From contig CAJKGK010000006.1 of assembly GCA_905199445.1 (NCBI GenBank), forward strand, positions 1 through 64,000: a stretch of DNA of 64,000 nucleotides, in the 5' to 3' direction. Of this stretch, positions 25,389 through 32,891 are shown in pieces. Under the pieces are notes generated by a model, which was not told the DNA's origin, searched no databases, and was given only the letters and a program-made list of their open reading frames with translations. Position numbers and translations under genes: made by a program. Origin of the DNA: an uncultured Lachnospiraceae bacterium. Lineage in GTDB: Bacteria; Bacillota; Clostridia; Lachnospirales; Lachnospiraceae. Within the stretch, counting starts at the first letter, position 1. Every line of letters begins with the position of its first letter.

Positions 25389-25991
25389 ATGTATATTGTA
25401 GACGCTTTGGGACTGGTATGCCCTAAACCGGTCATTATGGCAAAAAAAGCATTAAAAGCATATGACGAAATCAAGGTTAAGGTGGATAATCCCACATCCA
25501 GAGAGAATCTTGAAAAAATGGCGCTTGTGATGGGGCTGGACTATGAGACTTTTCAGGAGGGTAATGTATACAGTATTGTGATGAAAAAAAATGGACAGGC
25601 GCAGGATGAAGCTTCCAATGCACCGCAGGCGCAGCAGACGGTTGGACGGCCTGATGACAGCTATATTGTCGTATGCAGTTCAAATGTTATGGGAGCGGGC
25701 AGCGATGAGCTGGGAACAGCCCTTATGAAAAGTTTTATTTATACACTGACAGAGGCCGAAAAGCTTCCGGATACGGTTATTTTTTATAATGGGGGTGTTC
25801 ATCTGACATGTAAAGATTCGCCGTGTCTTGAGGATCTTAAAAGTCTTGAGGCTGCAGGTGTTGAGATTCTTTCCTGCGGAACGTGTCTGAACTATTATGG
25901 AAAGACAGATGATCTGGCTGTGGGCAGTGTGACGAATATGTATGTGATTGTACAGCGTCAGCAGGAGGCAACAAGGATTATAAAAGCTTAA
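25389..25991 (+). CDS. yedF: YedF: sulfurtransferase-like selenium metabolism protein
   Basis: The 200-residue protein joins an N-terminal TusA-like domain (DALGLVCPKPVIMAKKAL, with the CPxP motif) and a C-terminal DsrE-like domain (CSSNVMGAGSDELG, then ILSCGTCLNYYG with a Cys pair). The double-domain form is the selenium-associated YedF and is thought to carry selenium or sulfur as a persulfide or perselenide. It is the last gene of the operon and directly follows selD, 21 bases away. Confidence 0.92.
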   Translation: MYIVDALGLVCPKPVIMAKKALKAYDEIKVKVDNPTSRENLEKMALVMGLDYETFQEGNVYSIVMKKNGQAQDEASNAPQAQQTVGRPDDSYIVVCSSNVMGAGSDELGTALMKSFIYTLTEAEKLPDTVIFYNGGVHLTCKDSPCLEDLKSLEAAGVEILSCGTCLNYYGKTDDLAVGSVTNMYVIVQRQQEATRIIKA

Positions 25992-25994
25992 AGA

Positions 25995-26043
25995 AAAGGC
26001 GATTTTGACCGGGAAATAGACTGGTCAGAATCGCCTTTGTCGT
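25995..26043. terminator. Terminator between the selenium operon and xpt
   Basis: AAAGGCGATTTTGACC (25995-26010) pairs with GGTCAGAATCGCCTTT (26023-26038) with one mismatch. The A-rich left flank and the T-rich right flank fit use by both convergent units. Confidence 0.85.
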
Positions 26044-26073
26044 GTTTTACAAATGTCGAGCCTTAAGCGCATT

Positions 26074-26649
26074 TTATTCTTTTACAAATTCAATAGTTCC
26101 CTCATCGAGACGGGCAACTCTGGCCAGAGAATATACTTCCAGACCGGAATCAATCAGTCTCTGACGGCCTTTTTGGAAGGACTTTTCAATCAGAATACCA
26201 ATACCTGCGATTTTTGCACCGGCCATTTCAGACAGACGGACAGCACCGCTGGCAGCTTCACCGTTGGCTAAGAAATCGTCAATAATAAGAACAGTATCAT
26301 CCTTGCCCACATAGTTTTTGGATAATGTGAGCTCATAGCTTGTTCCTTTTGTAAAGGATGTAATATTGGTCTGGATGACATCACCTTTTAAAATCTTGGA
26401 TGTCTGTTTTTTTAGAATAATCATGGGGACATTCAGGTGCATGGCTGCATATACAGCCGGAGCAATCCCGGAACTTTCAATGGTCAGTACCTTTGTAATT
26501 CCGTAAGTCTTAAAATGGTCGGCAAAATCTTTTCCGATTTCATTCATAAGAACAGGATCAACCTGGTGGTTGATGAAACTGTCTACCTTTAAAACCGTTG
26601 AATTCAGGGCCTGTCCCTCAGCCAGAATTTTATCTTCTAATAATTTCAA
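26074..26649 (-). CDS. xpt: Xanthine phosphoribosyltransferase
   Basis: The protein (191 residues from the start used here) aligns throughout with Bacillus Xpt: DSFINHQVDPVLMNEIG, TKVLTIESSGIAPAVYA, the PRPP loop VLIIDDFLANGEA and GIGILIEKSFQKGR. It salvages xanthine to XMP. I prefer the TTG at 26647-26649 because GAGGTGA lies five bases upstream; the GTG at 26658 overlaps that site. I saw no purine riboswitch in the upstream region, unlike many Firmicutes xpt genes. It converges on the hydroxylase operon, whose enzyme may make or use xanthine. Confidence 0.95.
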   Translation of the reverse strand: MKLLEDKILAEGQALNSTVLKVDSFINHQVDPVLMNEIGKDFADHFKTYGITKVLTIESSGIAPAVYAAMHLNVPMIILKKQTSKILKGDVIQTNITSFTKGTSYELTLSKNYVGKDDTVLIIDDFLANGEAASGAVRLSEMAGAKIAGIGILIEKSFQKGRQRLIDSGLEVYSLARVARLDEGTIEFVKE

Positions 26650-26837
26650 AAAACTCACCTCAAATTGTTGTTTCCTCTAAGTATAGCATAAAATAATGTC
26701 GAATAAAAGGGAAATATTAAGGACTGTAACAAATTTTTATTCGTATTTTCACAGACCGTACATATTTATTTTGTATACTATAACTATAAAACAGTCGATT
26801 TGGCGCTGTTTTCATTTGATTGAAGCGAGGTATGGTT

Positions 26838-27518
26838 ATGGACAATTTAAAAGTGATGGTTGTTGACGATGAAAGCCGTATGCGTAAGCTGGTTAAGGAC
26901 TTTCTTGTGAAAAAAGGTTTTGATGTGATAGAAGCTGAAAACGGTGAGGAAGCTGTAGACCGTTTTTTTGAGACAAAGGATATTGCATTGATTGTGCTGG
27001 ATGTGATGATGCCAAAGATGGACGGCTGGGAAGTTTGCCGGGAGATTCGTAAGATGTCCCAGGTTCCTATTATTATGCTCACTGCCAAAAGTGATGAAAA
27101 AGATGAACTTTTAGGTTTTGAGCTGGGTGTTGATGAATATATTACAAAGCCCTTCAGTCCCAAAATTCTTGTCGCCCGTATTGAGGCGATCCTGCGCCGG
27201 AGTAATGTGATCGGGCCGGAGGATATGATCGAAGTTGGCGGAATCCGGCTGAACAAGGCAGCGCATGAGGTGACGATTGACGGCCGGCCGGTAGAGTTAA
27301 GCTTTAAGGAATTTGAGCTGCTTACCTATTTTGTGACTAATCAGGGGGTAGCTTTGTCCAGAGAGCGTATATTAAATAATGTATGGAACTATGATTATTT
27401 TGGAGATGCCCGGACAATTGATACGCATGTCAAAAAGCTTCGCAGCAAGCTGAAAGATAAAGGAGAGTATATTAAAACAATCTGGGGCATGGGCTACAAA
27501 TTCGAGGTTGGTAAATGA
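26838..27518 (+). CDS. OmpR/PhoB-family response regulator
   Basis: The 226-residue protein has a receiver domain (VMVVDDESRMRKLVKDFL; phospho-acceptor Asp about 55 in LDVMMPKMDGWEV; Lys in YITKPFSPKI) and a winged-helix C-terminal domain (VELSFKEFELLTYFV, ending IKTIWGMGYKF). ATG 26838 is 7 bases after GAGG; ATG 26832 is too close. Its stop overlaps the start of the kinase gene by four bases. It is of the type that includes PhoB/PhoP, and a Pho-box-like array at 56951-57031 makes a phosphate role worth testing; the neighbours give no signal. Confidence 0.92.
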   Translation: MDNLKVMVVDDESRMRKLVKDFLVKKGFDVIEAENGEEAVDRFFETKDIALIVLDVMMPKMDGWEVCREIRKMSQVPIIMLTAKSDEKDELLGFELGVDEYITKPFSPKILVARIEAILRRSNVIGPEDMIEVGGIRLNKAAHEVTIDGRPVELSFKEFELLTYFVTNQGVALSRERILNNVWNYDYFGDARTIDTHVKKLRSKLKDKGEYIKTIWGMGYKFEVGK

Positions 27519-29104
27519 TGAAAAAATCCCTTCGGGTCAAGATGACATTCATTCTTGCGGTTATTGTGCTGAGCATTGTCATATTCAGTACACTGTTAAG
27601 CGGCGTTTTTCTTGGGGATTACTATCTTTATGGAAAGCAGAAAACCCTTGTGGAAACCTATAAGGATGTAAACCGGATCTATACCTTTAACGATGCCGTA
27701 AGCAGCCGTATTTTGGAAAATTATGAAAATAGTGATCAGATCACCTCTGCCCTTCAGCGCTATCTTGGGGAAGATTTTGAGAACAGTCTGGAAAAGATGA
27801 GTGAGGGACGCAATGTCTCTGTTCTGATTTTCAGAAACGGTTATTTTTATTCGGATAATCCGCTGATTCCTTCCCTCCCTACACCGACAGCCTACCTGAT
27901 TTATTCATCTGTAGGGGATACAGAGGTGAATGAAAATGAAGGTATGTTTAATGACTATCAAAAAGGGCAGGCTCAGGCGGATGTGCTTCAGCAAAAGCCC
28001 AATTATATGATTCAGAAGATGTATATTCAGCGTCTTGGAAGTGAATATTTGTATCTGTCCGCACAGCTGGATAATGGCGACAATATTTTGATTCGAACAT
28101 CGCTTGATAATATTGAACTCAGTGTAAATACAACGGTTCGGTTTTATATGTATATTTCACTGATCATGCTTATTGCGGGAATGTTTATCGTGTATTTTAT
28201 TTCAAGGAACTTTACTCAGCCCATCTTGAATCTGTCCCATATTGCCCGGCGGATGTCAGAGCTGGATTTTGAAACAAAGTACACGGGGGTGCGCCAGGAT
28301 GAAATCGGTGTTTTAGGCAACAGTATGAATTATCTTTCTCAGACGCTGGAAAGTACACTTGCGGAACTGAAGCTGGCCAATGCCAAGCTTCAAAAAGATC
28401 TGGAAAAAAAGATACAGATGGATGCCATGAGAACCGAGTTTTTATCCAATGTTTCCCATGAACTTAAGACGCCGATTGCGCTGATTCAGGGGTATGCGGA
28501 GGGTCTGGTGGAAAATATTAATGATGATGCGGAGAGCCGGGAGTTTTACTGTGAGGTTATTATGGACGAGGCCAAGAAGATGAATAATATTGTGAAAAAG
28601 CTTCTGGATTTAAATCAGCTGGAATTTGGCGATCCCAACATTAATATGGAGCATTTTGATGTTGTAGGTGTGATTAAAAATATGCTGTCCAGTTCGGATA
28701 TTCTTTTTAAGCAAAAGCAGGTAGAAGTAACCTATCAGGGAGAGACGGAATGTTTCGTGTGGGCCGATGTTTATCTGGTGGAAGAAGTGTTTGGAAATTA
28801 TATTTCCAATGCTCTGAATCATGTGTGCAACGAAAATCGCATCAGTGTTGGTGTAAAAAAGCAGGCGGATACAGTGCATATCAGTGTGTTTAATACAGGC
28901 CAGCCAATCCCTGAGGATGATCTGGATAAAATTTGGGGTAAATTTTACAAAGTGGATAAGGCGCGTACAAGAGAATACGGCGGCAGTGGTGTCGGTCTGT
29001 CTATTGTAAAGGCGACCATGGGGCTGCTGGGACAGAAATACGGTGTTCTAAACCATAAGGATGGTGTAGAATTCTGGTTTGAGCTGGATGCTTCCAGACA
29101 GTAG
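27515..29104 (+). CDS. Membrane histidine kinase with HAMP domain
   Basis: The 529-residue kinase has a first membrane helix (about residues 12-33), an extracellular sensor of about 170 residues, a second helix (YISLIMLIAGMFIVYFI), a HAMP domain, the dimerisation helix with FLSNVSHELKTPIALIQGY (phospho-acceptor His about 315) and an ATPase domain with N-box NYISNALNHV and GGSGVGLSIV. It should phosphorylate the regulator encoded directly upstream. The sensor domain shows no family I can name. Confidence 0.92.
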   Translation: MMKKSLRVKMTFILAVIVLSIVIFSTLLSGVFLGDYYLYGKQKTLVETYKDVNRIYTFNDAVSSRILENYENSDQITSALQRYLGEDFENSLEKMSEGRNVSVLIFRNGYFYSDNPLIPSLPTPTAYLIYSSVGDTEVNENEGMFNDYQKGQAQADVLQQKPNYMIQKMYIQRLGSEYLYLSAQLDNGDNILIRTSLDNIELSVNTTVRFYMYISLIMLIAGMFIVYFISRNFTQPILNLSHIARRMSELDFETKYTGVRQDEIGVLGNSMNYLSQTLESTLAELKLANAKLQKDLEKKIQMDAMRTEFLSNVSHELKTPIALIQGYAEGLVENINDDAESREFYCEVIMDEAKKMNNIVKKLLDLNQLEFGDPNINMEHFDVVGVIKNMLSSSDILFKQKQVEVTYQGETECFVWADVYLVEEVFGNYISNALNHVCNENRISVGVKKQADTVHISVFNTGQPIPEDDLDKIWGKFYKVDKARTREYGGSGVGLSIVKATMGLLGQKYGVLNHKDGVEFWFELDASRQ

Positions 29105-29116
29105 ATGAAAATCATA

Positions 29117-29175
29117 AAAGGCCAGGGGACTTTTTAATACATTCAGCAGTGTAAAAAGTTCCCTGGCCTTTGTAT
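29117..29175 (+). terminator. Terminator after the two-component operon
   Basis: AAAGGCCAGGGGACTTTTTA pairs with its near-complement ending CCCTGGCCTTT, followed by a weak T-tract; the stem is long (about 18 bp). Confidence 0.82.
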
Positions 29176-29227
29176 GTATTTAGGATTAGTCATTGATTCA
29201 GTAACAGCGCAGTCTTTTAAACCGAAA

Positions 29228-29425
29228 TCAGATTCCAAACTTTCCGGAAAGATCGTCATTAATCACATAATAAACCATGCTTTCTTCCGGTTTTACATAA
29301 AGATTCAATGTTTTAATGTCTTTGATTTTATGGCCCTGAGCCACCCAGGCTTCCTTGACTTTTGCAACAAGTTCTTTATCTTCAACCTGTTTTCCGCCAT
29401 ATTCAACAAATAATGCTGTTTTCAT
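29228..29425 (-). CDS. Small conserved protein (DUF6465-like)
   Basis: The 65-residue protein begins MKTALFVEYGGKQV and continues LNLYVKPEESMVYYVIND. The pattern resembles the small DUF6465 group common in Lachnospiraceae, whose function is not known. AGGAGGACATT directly before ATG 29425 decides the start. It is a single gene facing the two-component operon. Confidence 0.75.
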   Translation of the reverse strand: MKTALFVEYGGKQVEDKELVAKVKEAWVAQGHKIKDIKTLNLYVKPEESMVYYVINDDLSGKFGI

Positions 29426-29788
29426 AATGTCCTCCTTAAAAACTATAGACCATTCATTAAAACTTTTGTATAATGCGGTCAATAACACTTTTTATAATAT
29501 TATTATAAATCCGTAATCTTTGCAAATGGGAAGCCCGCTTGTGGGCGGGATACATTTAAAAAGTTTACTAAAAAAAGAAATAAAAGATTCTGTTTTTAAA
29601 AGAATTTGGGAGCAGGAGGACGCGGATGTCTCTAAAAATATTGTGAATTTTCAATAATTTTTCAGGGGAAATGGTATGAAAATCATATATTTATAGAAAA
29701 AAGCGGAAAGGCTTTATTAATTTATAAATTCTACTGTAAAAAAACAGGATTATCCATTAAAATAAGACATAGAAAGGAAGCTGGTAAA
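29426..29788. other. Intergenic region between two divergent genes
   Basis: About 360 bases without a gene. It is very A+T-rich and must hold promoters for both flanking genes, though none is close to consensus. The one clear element is a G+C-rich hairpin at about 29524-29557, AAATG paired with CATTT outside CCCGC paired with GCGGG. The role of this hairpin is not clear: it has no T-run on either strand. Confidence 0.5.
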
Positions 29789-30391
29789 ATGATAGCAATC
29801 ATTGATTATGATGCCGGAAATTTAAGAAGTGTCGAAAAGGCATTTAATTTCCTGGGTGAAGATGTACATATAACAAGAGATCGTGATGAAATTTTAGCCG
29901 CGGACAAGGTGGTCCTGCCGGGGGTAGGTGCCTTTGGAGAGGCGATGACCCATTTAAAGAATTACAGACTCGTTCAGACCATCGGGGATGCAGTGGATCT
30001 GGGAAAGCCTTTTTTGGGCATATGTCTGGGGCTTCAGCTGATGTTTGAGGACAGTGAGGAAAGTCCCGGTGTTTCCGGGCTGGGGCTGCTTCAAGGTAAA
30101 ATTAAGAAGATTCCGGGACACCAGGGCCTCAAAATTCCCCATATGGGATGGAATTCTCTGGAAATCCGTCCGGACAGCCGATTGTTTGCAGGCATTAATA
30201 ACGCTTATGTTTATTTTGTTCATTCCTATTATCTCAGTGCCAAAGATCCGTCAGTCGTGGCGGCGACAACCAATTATGGTACGAATATCCATGCAGCTGT
30301 AGAGACGGGTAATTTGTTTGCATGTCAGTTTCATCCGGAAAAGAGCAGTGACACAGGCTTGTCTATATTAAGAAACTTTGCCCAACTATAG
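29789..30391 (+). CDS. hisH: Imidazole glycerol phosphate synthase, glutaminase subunit HisH
   Basis: The 200-residue class I glutamine amidotransferase has the nucleophile Cys in FLGICLGLQLMFE and the His-Glu pair in CQFHPEKSS. Together with HisF it turns PRFAR and glutamine ammonia into imidazole glycerol phosphate and AICAR in histidine synthesis. GAAAGGAAG precedes ATG 29789. hisF follows directly, but no other his gene is nearby. Confidence 0.95.
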   Translation: MIAIIDYDAGNLRSVEKAFNFLGEDVHITRDRDEILAADKVVLPGVGAFGEAMTHLKNYRLVQTIGDAVDLGKPFLGICLGLQLMFEDSEESPGVSGLGLLQGKIKKIPGHQGLKIPHMGWNSLEIRPDSRLFAGINNAYVYFVHSYYLSAKDPSVVAATTNYGTNIHAAVETGNLFACQFHPEKSSDTGLSILRNFAQL

Positions 30392-30444
30392 AAGTCTTGT
30401 GCTTATTAGGAAAATATGAAAATACAAGAAAGGAAAAGAGAGCA

Positions 30445-31203
30445 TTGTTTACGAAAAGAATTATTCCATGCCTGGATGTTCATAATGGACGGGTTGTTAA
30501 AGGCGTTAATTTTGTAGATCTAAAGGATGCAGGAGATCCGGTGGAGATTGGGGCTGCTTATGATAAAGCCGGAGCCGATGAACTGGTTTTTTTGGATATT
30601 ACGGCTTCCAGCGACCAACGGGCCACGGTAGTTGATCTTGTTCGACGTGTGGCCAGTAAAGTATTTATTCCCTTTACGGTGGGCGGAGGTATCCGTACGG
30701 TTGAAGATTTTAAAATGCTGCTTCGGGAAGGGGCGGATAAAATATCCATTAATTCTTCGGCCATTAATACACCGGAATTGATTAAGGATGCCGCCGGAAA
30801 GTTTGGAAGTCAGTGCGTTGTTGTGGCCATTGATGCCAAGCGCCGGGAAGATGGTGGCTGGAATGTTTATAAAAATGGCGGAAGAATTGATACAGGTTTG
30901 GATGCTGTGATGTGGGCAAAAAAAGTGTGTGCTCTTGGTGCCGGGGAAATTTTGCTGACAAGCATGGATTGTGACGGAACAAAAGCCGGTTATGATATTG
31001 AGCTGACCAGAACCATCTCCCAGTGTGTGGATATTCCGGTGATTGCATCCGGAGGGGCGGGAACTGTGGATCACTTTTACAAGGCCCTGACACAAGGCGG
31101 TGCCGATGCCGCCCTAGCTGCCTCCCTGTTTCATTACAAGGAGCTGGAAATCGGCAGACTTAAAGACGAACTTGCCAGACGGGGACTTCATATGCGCCGG
31201 TAA
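30445..31203 (+). CDS. hisF: Imidazole glycerol phosphate synthase, cyclase subunit HisF
   Basis: The TIM-barrel protein (252 residues) begins MFTKRIIPCLDVHNGRVV after the TTG at 30445, which follows AAGGAAAAGAG. Catalytic Asp residues are in CLDVHNG and VVAIDAKRR, and the phosphate-binding loops are FTVGGGIRT and IASGGAGT. A longer reading from 30397 is possible but adds an atypical N-terminus. It pairs with HisH. Confidence 0.95.
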   Translation: MFTKRIIPCLDVHNGRVVKGVNFVDLKDAGDPVEIGAAYDKAGADELVFLDITASSDQRATVVDLVRRVASKVFIPFTVGGGIRTVEDFKMLLREGADKISINSSAINTPELIKDAAGKFGSQCVVVAIDAKRREDGGWNVYKNGGRIDTGLDAVMWAKKVCALGAGEILLTSMDCDGTKAGYDIELTRTISQCVDIPVIASGGAGTVDHFYKALTQGGADAALAASLFHYKELEIGRLKDELARRGLHMRR

Positions 31204-31232
31204 GATGAGAAAAAACGGATAGGAGAAAAAAT

Positions 31233-31910
31233 ATGAGTATGATTCAAAATGACTGGCTGGATGCAATCCGTGAGGAATTTAAAAAACCTTATTATGCCCG
31301 GTTATATAAGTTTATCAGACAGGAGTACACAACACACATCGTTTATCCGCCGGCGGACGAGATTTTTAATGCCTTTCATCTGACGCCGTTAAGTCAGGTA
31401 AAGGTTGTGATCCTGGGGCAGGATCCGTATCATAATGTAAATCAGGCCCATGGACTGAGTTTTTCGGTTAAACCTGAGGTCAGAACACTTCCTCCATCGT
31501 TGGTTAATATTTATCAGGAGCTTCATGAGGATCTGGGGTGTTTTATTCCCAATCATGGCTGTCTGGAAAAATGGGCACGCCAGGGCGTTCTTCTTTTGAA
31601 TACGGTTTTAACTGTGCGTGCCCATCAGGCCAACTCACATCAGGGACAGGGATGGGAACAGTTTACAGATGCTGTTATTGAAGCTGTGAATGCTCAGGAC
31701 CGTCCTATTGTGTTTATCCTATGGGGAAGACCGGCTCAGGCCAAGGAGCGGATGCTGACCAATCCGAATCATTTGATTTTAAAGGCACCCCATCCCAGCC
31801 CATTGTCTGCGTTCAGAGGCTTTTTCGGCAGCAGGCCTTTTAGCCAAACCAATAATTTTCTAAAATCCCATGGTGTGCAGCCTATAGACTGGCAAATCGA
31901 TAATATATAG
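31233..31910 (+). CDS. ung: Uracil-DNA glycosylase (family 1)
   Basis: The 225-residue protein carries the water-activating loop VVILGQDPYHNVNQAHGLSF and the DNA-intercalating loop KAPHPSPLSAFRGFFG. It removes uracil from DNA and starts base excision repair. Length is normal for Ung. It follows hisF by 29 bases and precedes a HAD phosphatase by 13, so the four genes may share transcription without sharing a pathway. ATAGGAGAAAA precedes the start. Confidence 0.97.
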   Translation: MSMIQNDWLDAIREEFKKPYYARLYKFIRQEYTTHIVYPPADEIFNAFHLTPLSQVKVVILGQDPYHNVNQAHGLSFSVKPEVRTLPPSLVNIYQELHEDLGCFIPNHGCLEKWARQGVLLLNTVLTVRAHQANSHQGQGWEQFTDAVIEAVNAQDRPIVFILWGRPAQAKERMLTNPNHLILKAPHPSPLSAFRGFFGSRPFSQTNNFLKSHGVQPIDWQIDNI

Positions 31911-31923
31911 AAGGTGATCAGAC

Positions 31924-32757
31924 ATGACAATTAAAAATATCCGTCTTGTGGGTCTGGATTTGGATGGAACGGTTTTTAATGAAGCAAAAGAAATTACACC
32001 GGCTGTCCGGGAAGCTATTAAAAAAGCCATTGAAAGAGGCATTACGGTTATACCGGCCACCGGCCGTCCTGTCAGCGGCCTGCCAGAGGCGTTTATATCA
32101 ATTCCTGGTGTACGTTATGCACTGACAAGCAATGGGGCCGCTGTGGTGGATTTAAAAACTGGCCGCCGTGTTCATGAGGACTGTATTGATTCCGGGTGGG
32201 CTGCTAAAATTGTAGGAACGATGCTGGAATTTGATGGTCTTGCCGAGGTCTATGTCGATGGCCTGTGTTACACAGACGAAAAGAATTTCCGGCGGGCACT
32301 TAACTTTGCCGCTATTCCGGACGCTCTGAAAGAATATATGAGAAAAACAAGGAATCCTGTGGCGGATATCCAGGGATTTTTAAGTCATTCGCAATATAGG
32401 GTGGAAAAGCTGCATATGATGTTTGATGATCCGAAAGTGCGGGAAGCTGCATTTGAAAGATTGAGAGGGCGATATCCTCAGCTGACAATTACCGAGGCGA
32501 CCAGCTTTAATATGGAAATTAATGCGCCCACGGCCAATAAAGGCAGCGGACTTTTGGCCCTGGGGCAATATCTGGGGATTCCAAGAACGTCCATTATGGC
32601 CTGTGGAGATTCCGGCAATGATTATGCAATGATTCATGAGGCCGGATATTCGGTGGCTATGGGCAATGCCACTGAGAAAATTAAGGCTGCCGCTGATTTT
32701 GTGACAAAGACCAATGAAGAAGACGGCGTGGCATTTGTTCTCAACATGTTAGCGTAA
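31924..32757 (+). CDS. HAD-superfamily Cof-type phosphatase
   Basis: The 277-residue protein has HAD motif I GLDLDGTVFNE, motif II region IPATGRPVSGLP, a conserved Lys (ANKGSGLLALGQYLGI) and motif IV CGDSGNDYAM. It fits the Cof/IIB subfamily, which hydrolyses sugar phosphates, flavin nucleotides or pyridoxal phosphate; the substrate is not set. AGAAGGTGATC precedes the start. Confidence 0.9.
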   Translation: MTIKNIRLVGLDLDGTVFNEAKEITPAVREAIKKAIERGITVIPATGRPVSGLPEAFISIPGVRYALTSNGAAVVDLKTGRRVHEDCIDSGWAAKIVGTMLEFDGLAEVYVDGLCYTDEKNFRRALNFAAIPDALKEYMRKTRNPVADIQGFLSHSQYRVEKLHMMFDDPKVREAAFERLRGRYPQLTITEATSFNMEINAPTANKGSGLLALGQYLGIPRTSIMACGDSGNDYAMIHEAGYSVAMGNATEKIKAAADFVTKTNEEDGVAFVLNMLA

Positions 32758-32801
32758 TGCGGAGACTAATGAAATGAAATTCGTTTAACGAACACCAGAA
32801 C

Positions 32802-32849
32802 AAAAAAACTCGTCAAGTATTTTTTAGTAAATCCTTGACGAGTTTTTTT
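32802..32849. terminator. Bidirectional terminator after the HAD gene
   Basis: AAAAACTCGTCAAG pairs with CTTGACGAGTTTTT, with A-runs and T-runs on the outer sides. It serves the HAD gene and the convergent activase-dehydratase gene. Confidence 0.93.
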
Positions 32850-32891
32850 GATGCGATTTTAGTCTGTAATCAGATCAATAAATCAAATGAT

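Noticed and set aside
17522..25991. Selenocysteine (in-frame TGA) in the hydroxylase operon
   Set aside because: All frames are closed by ordinary stops at expected lengths; the selenium in this family is a labile cofactor ligand.
26650..26830. Purine riboswitch expected before xpt
   Set aside because: I could not find the conserved core or paired loops in this region.
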